A stretch of 64,000 bases of DNA from Yinghuangia seranimata (GTDB lineage: Bacteria > Actinomycetota > Actinomycetes > Streptomycetales > Streptomycetaceae): assembly GCF_029953285.1 (NCBI RefSeq), contig NZ_JASAOI010000010.1:343064-407063 (forward strand), read 5' to 3'. Shown here piece by piece: positions 52,956 to 60,810 of the stretch (the stretch's first letter is position 1; every line of letters begins with the position of its first letter). A program made the position numbers and the translations under genes. The notes beneath the pieces were generated by a model, which ran no database searches, was not told the origin of the DNA, and saw nothing but the letters and a program-made list of their open reading frames with translations.

Positions 52956-55361
52956 ATGGAAGCGCTGAAGCCGGGCGACCCAGGGGTCGTAGGCCGGTAC
53001 CGCCTGTCGGCGCGCCTGGCGCAGGGCCGCCTCGGCGCGGTGTTCCTCGGCAAGGCCGCCGACGGCGGACCCGTCGCGGTACGGCTCGTGCGGCCCGACC
53101 TCGCGGCGGACCCCAAGTTCGTCGAGCGGTTCCGCAAGAACATGGCCGCCGTGCGGAAGGTCGACGGGCCGCACCTGGCGCACGTCCTCGACGCCGACGC
53201 CGACGGCACCCCGCCGTGGCTGGTGACCGAGTACGCGCCCGGGGTCCCGCTGGACGCCGCGGTACGCGAACACGGCCCGCTCCCGGAGGAGTCGCTGCGC
53301 GCGCTCGGCTCGGCGCTGGCCCGCGCGCTGGTCGCGGTGCACGCCGCCAAGACCACGCACCAGGGGCTCGCGACGTCCGTCGTGGTGCTGACCGCCGACG
53401 GGCCGCAGATCACCGACCTCGGTGTGCCGCCGCTGCTGGGCGCCGACGCGCGGACCGGCCTTCCGGCGCCGGAACAGGCCACCGGCGGCACGGTCGGCGC
53501 GCCGACGGACGTGTTCGCGCTCGCCGGTCTGGTGTGCGCGGCGGGCGGCGTCGAACCGTACGGCCCCGGCACCCAGACCGAACTCGCGCAGAAGGTGCTG
53601 CGCTCGACGCCGGACCTCGACGGACTCCCCGAGGACCTGCGGGACGTCGTCGGCCGCTGCTTCGCCCGACGCCCCGACGCACGGCCGACCGCGGCCGAAC
53701 TCGTCGAGCTGTTCGACGGCGAGGACGCCACCGACACGGGCTGGCTGCCGAAGCCCTTCCGCGCTGCGGTCGCCGACGCGGTGAAGGCGGCGGCCGCGTC
53801 CGACGCGGTCTCGGTGAAAACACCGTCAACAGGCGGTGCGTCCGACAAGACCGGCAAGGCCGATAAGACAGGCAAGTCCGACAAGTCCGACGGACCCGCC
53901 AAGGCCGGCAAGGCCGCCGCGGGCACCAAGCCCGCGGCCGACGCCGACAAGGGCCCCAAGAACCCCAAGGACTCCGAGGCCAAGACCGCGGAAGCCGCTG
54001 TCGTCGTCGCGCCCGACGACGCGAAGGCCGGGGGCGAGGACAAGAAGAAGGACAAGGACGCCGGCGAGAGCCAGGGGAAGGACGGCGAGTCCGAGACCGT
54101 AGAGGTCGAGGTCTCGGTCGCCGTCCAGGGTTCCGACGGCAAGGCCGAGCCGGACGAGGCGTCCTCGGACGACGACGCGACACCGGTCGCCACTCCGGCC
54201 CTCCCCCGGCAGGCGGACGGCAAGCGCAAGAACACGCCCAAGCCCTCCGGCGGCAGCGCCGAGGGCAAGGACGCCGACAAGGACAAGGCCGGCGACGCGG
54301 ACCCGGACGAGGACGACGCCACCCCCGTCGCGACACCCGCACTGCCCGCCCCCAAGGGCGGCGGCAAGGCGTCCACACCCGCGGCCGCCGCACCGACCGT
54401 CGTGGTCGGCCGGCCGGGGCGCGGCAACGCGGGCAACGGCAAGAAGGCGGAACCCGCCCCGGGCGCGGCGCCGACCGTGCCGGCCAAGAGGCCCGCGGAG
54501 CCGGCCGCTCCGACGGTGGTCGCGAAGAAGCCGGTGTCGGCGCCGAGTGCGGGCCCGGAGGCGGCACCGGAAGCGGCGGCGCCCACGGTCGTCACGAAGA
54601 AGCCCATACCGTCGCCGTCCACCAGCCCCGAAGCCGCGCCGGACCGCGGCGCGGCGGCCGAGACCGTCGTCGTCCCGGAACGCCCGCTCGACCAGCCTCA
54701 GTTGATCAAGGCCCGCCCCACGGCGGCCGCAGTGGCCCAGCCGGCCGCCCCTGCGGCCGCCCCTGTGACCGCCCCCGTCGCGGACCCGACGCTGCTCGCG
54801 CAGCCGTTCCCCGCGGCGGTCCCGGTCGAGACCCCGCGCCCCGCGAAGCGCGAGGCGAGCGACGCCGTCTGGTACGCCGTGATCGCCCTCGTCGGCGCGA
54901 CCTCGGCAGGCCTCGCCGTGTTCCGCGTCGTCGACAGCGACTGGCGCGAACTGCAGAACCCGGTGATGGGCTGGGTCCTCCCGGCCATCGCCTTCGTGTG
55001 CGGCCTGGCGGGCCTGGTGGTCCTGGCGTTGGCCGTGTCCTCGCGCAGCAAGCAGAAGGACACCGAACCGCCTCGCTCTACCGCTCCACCGCCACGCTCT
55101 GCATCTCGCTCTGCACGAATGTCGTCAGCGCGACGCCGTGGAGTCCTCCCAGTCCCCCGCACACCACCGGCACGAACTGGTCGGGCCGGGCGGCCAGGGT
55201 CACTCTGCCCTTGTCGTCGACGCGGCCCTTCTGTCGCAGGACTTCCGCGTTGCCGGGGCGGAACACGTCGATGGGCTGCCAGGCGTGCTGCCACACGTAC
55301 GTCTGGAAGTCCTCGACCTCGGGGAAGGCCTCGCCGAGCCGGCGGGCCCACATCGGGTTGA
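52956..55361 (+). CDS. Membrane-anchored Ser/Thr pseudokinase
   Basis: An 801-aa protein whose first 270 residues have the Hanks kinase fold but lack the catalytic residues. The Gly-loop is LAQGRLGAVF; the Lys is Arg43 (VAVRLVR). HRD is HQG (135-137, HQGLATS) and DFG is DLG (154-156). A ~370-residue Lys/Asp/Pro-rich disordered region carries two DDDATPVATPALP copies and several APTVVxKKP repeats, likely ligands for FHA or SH3-like domains or phospho-sites. Two membrane helices end the credible part (~residue 640-700). ATG 52956 has GGGAGG upstream. The last ~95 codons run antisense to the convergent gene and are Arg/Pro/Ser-rich, so the true end may be near 55078. Confidence 0.75.
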   Translation: MEALKPGDPGVVGRYRLSARLAQGRLGAVFLGKAADGGPVAVRLVRPDLAADPKFVERFRKNMAAVRKVDGPHLAHVLDADADGTPPWLVTEYAPGVPLDAAVREHGPLPEESLRALGSALARALVAVHAAKTTHQGLATSVVVLTADGPQITDLGVPPLLGADARTGLPAPEQATGGTVGAPTDVFALAGLVCAAGGVEPYGPGTQTELAQKVLRSTPDLDGLPEDLRDVVGRCFARRPDARPTAAELVELFDGEDATDTGWLPKPFRAAVADAVKAAAASDAVSVKTPSTGGASDKTGKADKTGKSDKSDGPAKAGKAAAGTKPAADADKGPKNPKDSEAKTAEAAVVVAPDDAKAGGEDKKKDKDAGESQGKDGESETVEVEVSVAVQGSDGKAEPDEASSDDDATPVATPALPRQADGKRKNTPKPSGGSAEGKDADKDKAGDADPDEDDATPVATPALPAPKGGGKASTPAAAAPTVVVGRPGRGNAGNGKKAEPAPGAAPTVPAKRPAEPAAPTVVAKKPVSAPSAGPEAAPEAAAPTVVTKKPIPSPSTSPEAAPDRGAAAETVVVPERPLDQPQLIKARPTAAAVAQPAAPAAAPVTAPVADPTLLAQPFPAAVPVETPRPAKREASDAVWYAVIALVGATSAGLAVFRVVDSDWRELQNPVMGWVLPAIAFVCGLAGLVVLALAVSSRSKQKDTEPPRSTAPPPRSASRSARMSSARRRGVLPVPRTPPARTGRAGRPGSLCPCRRRGPSVAGLPRCRGGTRRWAARRAATRTSGSPRPRGRPRRAGGPTSG

Positions 55362-56340
55362 GCAGCAGGACGATCTGGCCGCTTTCGCCGGTCAGTTCGA
55401 GGTACCAGTTGTTGAGCGGGAACGCGACGGTCTTGGCGATGGCGTGGGCGAGGTCGCGCGGGTGGTCGTTGTTCACGTCGGCGAACGGGAACACGCCCTT
55501 GCCTCCGTGCACGGTCACGACCTCGTCGTCCGCCGGGAACCCGCGGCGTTCGGCCAGCGACGGCCACGGCGAGCGTTCCTCCCATTCGCCGAAGCACAGC
55601 CCGAAGCGGGCGGGCTGGCCGAAGACGGTGCGGGAGGTCTCGCCGGCGCGTTGGCCGCCGATGTTGCGCAGGCACAGGGCGACGGCGCGTCCGATCGTCA
55701 TGGAGCCGCGCCCCGCCGCGCCCCCGAGGCAGCCGGCGCGGTAGTCGATGCGGAGCTCGTCGCGGCCCGGCCCGTTGACGATGAGCATCGGGGTGACGCT
55801 CGAGGTGGTCGTCGTCAGCGCGAGCGCGTTCCATTCGGGCACCAGCAGTGCCTCGAGCGCCGCGACGACGTACGGGAACCCGGCCGGTTCGACGCCCGCC
55901 AACGCCGCGTTGATGGCGACGAGTTCGACGGTGGCCAGCCCGTGCCGGGGCGGCAGGGCGCCGATGACGTGGTCGCCGGGGTACGGGGTGGCGGCGAGGA
56001 GTTCGTGGACGCGTTCGTCGGTGGCGGCCAACACGGGCGCGCCGTCGCCCCAGCCGCCGTGCAGGGACGCCTCGTACAGTGCCAGCCCGCCGTCGTCGGC
56101 GACGTCGAGGGTCTCGGCGGTGAGCTGGTAGCCGGGTCCGGCGTGTGCGGCGCCCTTAACGCCCTTGCCGCCCTTGCCGGGCTTGCCGTCGCGGCCGTCC
56201 TTGCCCGGCTTTCCGGTCTTCCCGAGCCGGTCGGCCTTGTCTGCCTTGTCGTTGCCGTCGCGGAACGCCTTGTCCTTGCCCGGCTTGCCGGGCTTCTCGT
56301 CGGAACGCTCGGAACGCGCGGTCTTGGTCCTGCCGTTCAC
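55078..56340 (-). CDS. Unknown partner protein of the UGSC-like operon
   Basis: A 420-aa protein that I cannot place in a named family. The first ~65 residues are a Gly/Lys-rich collagen-like stretch (GKPGKDGRDGKPGKGGKG). The rest is a compact globular domain with motifs that look conserved: YPGDHVIGALPPRHGLATVELVAINAALAGVEP, MLIVNGPGRDELRIDYRAGCLG, MTIGRAVALCLRNIGGQRAG, DEVVTVHGG, and AKTVAFPLNNWYLELTGESGQIVLLLNPMWARRLGEAFP. It starts with GTG 56340 overlapping the UGSC-like stop (GTGA), so it is coupled to that gene. Its 3' end overlaps the pseudokinase frame by 284 bases. Confidence 0.7.
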   Translation of the reverse strand: MNGRTKTARSERSDEKPGKPGKDKAFRDGNDKADKADRLGKTGKPGKDGRDGKPGKGGKGVKGAAHAGPGYQLTAETLDVADDGGLALYEASLHGGWGDGAPVLAATDERVHELLAATPYPGDHVIGALPPRHGLATVELVAINAALAGVEPAGFPYVVAALEALLVPEWNALALTTTTSSVTPMLIVNGPGRDELRIDYRAGCLGGAAGRGSMTIGRAVALCLRNIGGQRAGETSRTVFGQPARFGLCFGEWEERSPWPSLAERRGFPADDEVVTVHGGKGVFPFADVNNDHPRDLAHAIAKTVAFPLNNWYLELTGESGQIVLLLNPMWARRLGEAFPEVEDFQTYVWQHAWQPIDVFRPGNAEVLRQKGRVDDKGRVTLAARPDQFVPVVCGGLGGLHGVALTTFVQSEMQSVAVER

Positions 56341-56900
56341 CGTGTCGCCCCCAGCAGCTCGACGAACTTCGGGTAGTACTCGGCGGCGATGTCGCGCAGG
56401 TCGTCCGCTGGTCGGCCTTCGAGCGGGTAGGGCAGGACGAGGATCTTGAGGCTGGGGTGGCCGAGGAAGGACGCCATGGTGCGGGCGTGCGTCTCGAACT
56501 CCTGGCAGACGGCGACGACGGCGGGCCGGCGCAGGCGTTCGAGGGCGACGGCATCGGTGACGCTGTTGGAGGTGCAGGAGCCGCAGGTGCCGAGGCCGCT
56601 GACGCCGCAGTCGACGCGTTCGGCCCACGCCGCGACGTTCTTGCGGGTGCGTTCGCCTTCGCCGCCGACGCGGCCTTCGGCGCGCAGGACGTGCGGCCGG
56701 GCGCCGTCGTCGCGGAGGTAGCGCTGCCACTCGTCGACGATCAACATCCAGGAACGCCACGAGCCTTCGTGACGCAGGCCGACGGTGCGGCCGCGGAGCG
56801 GGCCGTCGACGGTGAACGAGGGCGCGCCGACGTCGGCCGGCGGGCGGGCGACCGGGAGGCGGACGCGCAGCGGCGGCCGCAGGCTGGTGGTGGTGCCCAT
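56337..56900 (-). CDS. UGSC-like redox protein, cysteine form
   Basis: A 187-aa protein resembling the UGSC-like family, in which some bacteria carry selenocysteine in a U-G-S-C motif. Here the motif is GLGTCGSCTSNSVTDAVALE with Cys106 in place of Sec and Cys109. The preceding region PLRGRTVGLRHEGSWRSWMLIVDEWQRYLRDDGA and following VVAVCQEFETHARTMASFLGHPSLKILVLPYPLEG match the usual layout (Rossmann-like half, then motif, then hydrophobic strand). Chemistry is unknown; the CxxC-like pair suggests thiol-disulfide or substrate reduction. ATG 56900 has GGGGGGAA upstream. It is the middle gene of three. Confidence 0.65.
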   Translation of the reverse strand: MGTTTSLRPPLRVRLPVARPPADVGAPSFTVDGPLRGRTVGLRHEGSWRSWMLIVDEWQRYLRDDGARPHVLRAEGRVGGEGERTRKNVAAWAERVDCGVSGLGTCGSCTSNSVTDAVALERLRRPAVVAVCQEFETHARTMASFLGHPSLKILVLPYPLEGRPADDLRDIAAEYYPKFVELLGATR

Positions 56901-57017
56901 TGGGTTCCCCCCTGGGAGCGGGCTTTGCCTGGCACAGGCCTGGGACGGTGGCTGAGGCCTGGCTGATGCGTGCGTGCATGTGGGGCGGGTGCCGGACGCG
57001 GCGGCGGGTCCTGTGGT

Positions 57018-57269
57018 TCAGGGCCGCCGCGGGTCGTGCAGGACGAGTTCGAACTCTTCGGGGATGTCGCGGCGCAGGACGGCTTCGACGACCTGCGCGA
57101 GCCGGTCGGGGGGCAGGACGCAGTCGGCGCACCCGACCGCGGTGAGGTCGAGGCGCAGTTCGATGAGTGCGGTGCGGGGGTCGGCGCGGACGAGGACGAG
57201 GTCGGCGCCGTCGGCGCGGAGGGGTCGGCGGAGTTCGTCGACGGCGGCGGCTACGGTGCTTTCGTCCAT
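57018..57269 (-). CDS. NifU-like C-terminal domain protein
   Basis: An 83-aa protein similar to the NifU C-terminal (Nfu) domain. VAAAVDELRRPLRADGADLVLVRADPRTALIELRLDLTAVGCADCVLPPDRLAQVVEAVLRRDIPE has the expected order: helix, DGAD turn, beta strands, then the CxxC pair (Cys47, Cys50), and a last helix. In Nfu proteins this CxxC can hold an Fe-S cluster shared by a dimer. ATG 57269 has GGAGG three bases upstream. It is the first gene of a leftward unit with the UGSC-like and 420-aa proteins (118-base gap, then a 4-base overlap), suggesting a shared redox or metal-cluster function. Confidence 0.65.
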   Translation of the reverse strand: MDESTVAAAVDELRRPLRADGADLVLVRADPRTALIELRLDLTAVGCADCVLPPDRLAQVVEAVLRRDIPEEFELVLHDPRRP

Positions 57270-57455
57270 CGGTCCTCCGGCGCTTGTCCGGGCTGGTGTC
57301 CGGATCGGGTCCGGGCGCGGTTTCGCGCTACCGGGCCATGCGTAGCACGGAAACTGACGCTCCGTCGACCGGTCTGGGACATGCGCGCGAAATCGGGGTG
57401 AAGATCGGGGCGGCTGATCGCCTTTGGGTGATCTTGCGGCTGCGCGACGTGATCG

Positions 57456-58655
57456 TCAGGCGTCCTGCGGGCGCGCGGGTGTGAGGCCGAACTCAGCGCG
57501 CAGTTCCCCGTCGTGGACGCCGAGGGCGGGTCCGGGGGCGCGGATGCGGCCGGGTGTGGCGGCGAGCCGCGGCGCGGGGGCGGGCATGAGGACGGGGCCC
57601 GCGGGGCCGGCGTCGACGGTGTGCAGGTTGCCGCGGGCGGCGATGTGCGGGTCGGCGGCGAGGCCCGCGAGGTCGTTCACGGGGGCGACGGGGATGCGGG
57701 CGTCGACGAGCGCGGCGACGGCGTCGGCGCGGTCCCGGTCGGCGATCCAGTCGGCGACGATGGCGTCGAGTTCGTCGGCGGCGGCGAGGCGGGCGGACGA
57801 AGTGCCGTACCGGGCACGGTTGTCCGGGGTTTCCTGTCCGATGACCTGAAGCACGCGGGCGACTTGGCGGTCGGTGGTGCCGGAGACGACGATCCAGTGG
57901 CCGTCGCGGGTGCGGTACACGTTGCGGGGTACGCCGCCGGGGACGCGGCTCCCGGTGCGGGCCGGGGGCGGTGCGCCGCCGTCACGGTCCCAGCCGGCGA
58001 CGGTGGGGCCGAGCAGGGCGAGGACCGGCTCGTACATGCTGACGTCGACGTGCTGGCCCTGCCCGCCGAGGACTTCGCGGTTGCGGCAGGCCAGCAGGAC
58101 GCCGATGACGCCGGACAGCGCGGTCAGGCTGTCGCCGAGCGGAACGGACGGCAGCGTCGGCGGGCCGTCCGCCTCTCCGGTCAGGTGGGTGAGCCCGGCG
58201 AAGCCCTCGGCGAGCGAGCCGTTGCCGAACCGGTCGCGGTACGGGCCGTCGGCGCCGTAGCAGCTGACGCTGACCATGACGAGGCCGGGGTTGCGGGCGT
58301 GCATGCTCGGCCAGTCCGCGCCCCAGCGGCGCAGCACCGTCTGCGGGTGGTTCTCCACGACGACGTCGACCTGCTCGGTGATCCGGCGCAAGTCGCGTAT
58401 GCCGCCGGGGGTTTCCAGATCGAGGACGAGGGACCGCTTGTTGCGGTTGATGTAGGGCCACAGCAGCGAGTGGCCGTCGCGCTGGGCGCCGATGGCGCGC
58501 AGCGGGTCGCCGCCGGGTGGCTCCCACTTGACGACGGCGGCGCCGAAGTCGCCGAGCAGCGCCGCGATCTGCGGGGCGGCGAGGAGCGTAGACAGGTCGA
58601 GGACGCGCAGCCCGGCGAGCGGGCCGGCCTGCGCGTCGGCGGGGACGACGGTCAG
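57456..58655 (-). CDS. CaiB/BaiF (family III) CoA-transferase
   Basis: A 399-aa single-unit CoA-transferase. It begins LTVVPADAQAGPLAGLRVLDLSTLLAAPQIAALLGDFGAAVVKWEPPGGDPLR and shows NRNKRSLVLDLETPGGIRDLRRI. The catalytic Asp is in GGQGQHVDVSMYEPVLALLG. The C-terminal domain has RDGHWIVVSGTTDRQVARVL and PHIAARGNL. No ATG or GTG occurs close before the conserved start. The best candidate is CTG 58655, which overlaps the methyltransferase stop as CTGA with AGGGA adjacent. GTG 58739 would add 28 residues encoded inside the upstream gene. It is co-transcribed with that methyltransferase. Confidence 0.82.
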   Translation of the reverse strand: MTVVPADAQAGPLAGLRVLDLSTLLAAPQIAALLGDFGAAVVKWEPPGGDPLRAIGAQRDGHSLLWPYINRNKRSLVLDLETPGGIRDLRRITEQVDVVVENHPQTVLRRWGADWPSMHARNPGLVMVSVSCYGADGPYRDRFGNGSLAEGFAGLTHLTGEADGPPTLPSVPLGDSLTALSGVIGVLLACRNREVLGGQGQHVDVSMYEPVLALLGPTVAGWDRDGGAPPPARTGSRVPGGVPRNVYRTRDGHWIVVSGTTDRQVARVLQVIGQETPDNRARYGTSSARLAAADELDAIVADWIADRDRADAVAALVDARIPVAPVNDLAGLAADPHIAARGNLHTVDAGPAGPVLMPAPAPRLAATPGRIRAPGPALGVHDGELRAEFGLTPARPQDA

Positions 58656-59512
58656 TCCCTGATCGCGACGACGCCGTACACCGTCGTGTCCTCGAGTTCC
58701 CGAGCGGTCTGCGGTTCGGCGTCGGGCGCGGGCCGCCACTGGGTCACCTTGACCAGCCCCGGCTCCACGGGCGTGAACCCGTCCACGAGGGCGGCGATCT
58801 CCTCGCGGGTGCGGGGCACCACCGGGGCGCTGGCGCGCTCGTAGACCTCTTCGGCCAGGCGCTTCAACGCGGCGGTCTTGAAGGTGACGTGACTGAGGAT
58901 CAGGACGCTGCCGGGGGCCATCGCGGCGCGCAGCCGGGCGACGATCCCGGCCGGGTCCTCGCGGTCGCGCACGAAGTGCAGGACCATCGCGAGGACGACG
59001 GCGACCGGCTGGTCGAAGTCGATGATGTCGCGGACCTCGGGCGAGGCCAGGATCTTCTCGGGCTCGCGGGCGTCCGCCTGCACGAACGTGGTGCGGCCGC
59101 GCGGGTCGCCCGCGATCAGCGCGCGGGCGTGGGCGAGCACGATGGGGTCGTTGTCGACGTACGCGACGCGCGCCTCGGGGAGCACAGACTGCGCGACCTC
59201 GTGGACGTTGCCGTCGGTCGGGATGCCGGTGCCGATGTCGAGGAACTGGCGGATGCCTCGCTCGGCCGCCGCGAACCGCACGGCGCGGCCCAGGAAGTCG
59301 CGGTTGGCGCGGACCACGGCGTGCGCCTCGGGGGCGGCGGCGAGGATGCGTTCGGCCGCCTCGCGGTCGGCCGCGAAGTTGTTCTTGCCGCCGAGGAAGT
59401 AGTCGTACATGCGCGCCGGATGCGCCGTGGACGTGTCGATCCCGGGCGGGACGTAGGTCTCGACCTCGTCCACGCGCGGCAAACGCCACGGCTCGGAACC
59501 CCGTTGCGTCAC
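58652..59512 (-). CDS. SAM-dependent methyltransferase, DUF574 type
   Basis: A 286-aa Rossmann-fold methyltransferase of the actinobacterial DUF574/PF04672 family. Features in order: IDTSTAHPARMYDYFLGGKNNFAADREAAERIL (family hallmark), the SAM motif FLDIGTGIPT, ARVAYVDNDPIVLAHARALI, VAVVLAMVLHFVRDREDPAGIVARL and LILSHVTFK. The family is hugely expanded in streptomycetes, with unknown targets. GTG 59512 has GAGG five bases upstream. It is the first gene of a leftward pair with the CoA-transferase, with overlapping stop and start. Confidence 0.9.
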   Translation of the reverse strand: MTQRGSEPWRLPRVDEVETYVPPGIDTSTAHPARMYDYFLGGKNNFAADREAAERILAAAPEAHAVVRANRDFLGRAVRFAAAERGIRQFLDIGTGIPTDGNVHEVAQSVLPEARVAYVDNDPIVLAHARALIAGDPRGRTTFVQADAREPEKILASPEVRDIIDFDQPVAVVLAMVLHFVRDREDPAGIVARLRAAMAPGSVLILSHVTFKTAALKRLAEEVYERASAPVVPRTREEIAALVDGFTPVEPGLVKVTQWRPAPDAEPQTARELEDTTVYGVVAIRD

Positions 59513-59539
59513 GGCCACCTCAAATCCCGCTCGCGCTCG

Positions 59540-59559
59540 GACGTACCGAGCCGTACGTC
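59540..59559. promoter_or_regulatory. Dyad GACGTAC-N6-GTACGTC
   Basis: A perfect 7-bp dyad 28 bases upstream of the methyltransferase start, in the divergent gap with the binding-protein gene. Outer bases CTCG...CGAG extend the symmetry. It is a probable repressor site. Confidence 0.55.
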
Positions 59560-59738
59560 TGGGCGAGCCTACCGGCTGCGGTTTCGGAAAGCTGATCGAA
59601 CTCCCAGGAAACACACAGGAAACCTGGCGGATTGGCCCGTGATTGCGGCCTTATGTACGGTAATTGGTTGCCGACACGGTGCGGGAAACCCCTCGAATCG
59701 GCGTGCACGGTAGCCGCGCGGCGAGGCACCGGCGGACC

Positions 59739-60734
59739 ATGGCAGGCATGGGTTCAGGGGGACTTCGCACGACGTTGACGGCGCTCGCGCTGGCCTTCGC
59801 GGCGTGCGCGTGCGGCACCGCCTCGCCGCCCCCCGCAGCCGCGCCGCCCGTTCCGAAGCGGCCGCCCGCCGCCGTGCCCGCGGTGGACGCCGACTACCCG
59901 CCCGTCGTCGCCGCGCAGCCGTGCGACCCCAGGGAGAGCCTCACACCGCTGTCCCCGATGCCCGCTCCCGGGAGCATGCCGCCGGGCTCCACCATGGCGC
60001 GCATCCTCGACCGCACGAACAAGAAGCTGATCGTCGGCGTCGACCAGAACACCCAGTTCTTCTCGTCGATCGACTACCACAGCCGCGAACTCGTCGGCTT
60101 CGACATCGAGATGGCCAAGGCGGTCGGCCGGGCGATCTTCGGCGAGGACGGCCACGTCGGCTTCCAGTTCATCACCCAGGCGCAGCGCATCCCGAAGCTG
60201 CAGAGCGGCGAGGTCGACCTCGTGATCGACACGTTCACCATCACCTGCGCCCGCAAGCAGGACGTCGCGTTCAGCGGCGACTACTACGACGACGGGCAGC
60301 GCGTGCTCGTGCCGTACGACTCGACCGCGAAGAGCATCGACGACCTCGCGGGGCGGCGCGTGTGCACCGTCCGGGGCACCACCTCGATCGCCACGCTGCG
60401 CGCCAAGAACGTCCTGACGTACGCCGCGGACAACTGGACCGACTGCCTCGTCGCCCTGCAGCGCGGCGAGGTCGACGCCGTGTCCACCACCGGCGCGCTG
60501 CTCGGCGGTCTCGGCACCCAGGACACCGACACGCAGGTCGTCGGCCCTCGGTTCACCGACGAGCCGCACGGGATGGCGGTCGCCCACGGCGCGGACGACT
60601 TCGTGCGGTTCCTCAACGGGCTGCTCACCCGGATGATCGCCGATGGGCGCTGGCAGGAGCTGTACGACACGTGGCTCCGGACGCCGTTCGGGAAGGAGCA
60701 GTCGGGGAAGCCGGTGTCGACGTACAAGGGCTGA
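59739..60734 (+). CDS. Amino-acid-type solute-binding lipoprotein (GluB-like)
   Basis: A 331-aa extracytoplasmic binding protein of family 3 (polar amino acids). A lipoprotein signal (TALALAFAAC) is followed by a Pro/Ala spacer. The mature protein has KKLIVGVDQNTQFFSSIDYHSRELVGFDIEMAKAVGRAIFGEDG, IPKLQSGEVDLVIDTFTITCARKQDVAFSGDYYDDGQRVLVPYDS, and LAGRRVCTVRGTTSIATL. Like other actinobacterial GluB-type proteins it has two extra Cys (FTITC and RRVC). No permease or ATPase gene is near. ATG 59739 is used; ATG 59748 is close by. Ligand probably glutamate or a similar amino acid. Confidence 0.88.
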   Translation: MAGMGSGGLRTTLTALALAFAACACGTASPPPAAAPPVPKRPPAAVPAVDADYPPVVAAQPCDPRESLTPLSPMPAPGSMPPGSTMARILDRTNKKLIVGVDQNTQFFSSIDYHSRELVGFDIEMAKAVGRAIFGEDGHVGFQFITQAQRIPKLQSGEVDLVIDTFTITCARKQDVAFSGDYYDDGQRVLVPYDSTAKSIDDLAGRRVCTVRGTTSIATLRAKNVLTYAADNWTDCLVALQRGEVDAVSTTGALLGGLGTQDTDTQVVGPRFTDEPHGMAVAHGADDFVRFLNGLLTRMIADGRWQELYDTWLRTPFGKEQSGKPVSTYKG

Positions 60735-60810
60735 CGGACACCGGGACCTCAGGCACGGGGACGCGGCACCGCCATGTCGCACCCCGCCGCGGCGCGGAAG
60801 CGGACCGACA

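Noticed and set aside
56337..56900. Selenocysteine (in-frame TGA) in the UGSC-like gene
   Set aside because: The codon at residue 106 is a normal Cys codon (reads TGC on the coding strand) and the frame is open throughout.
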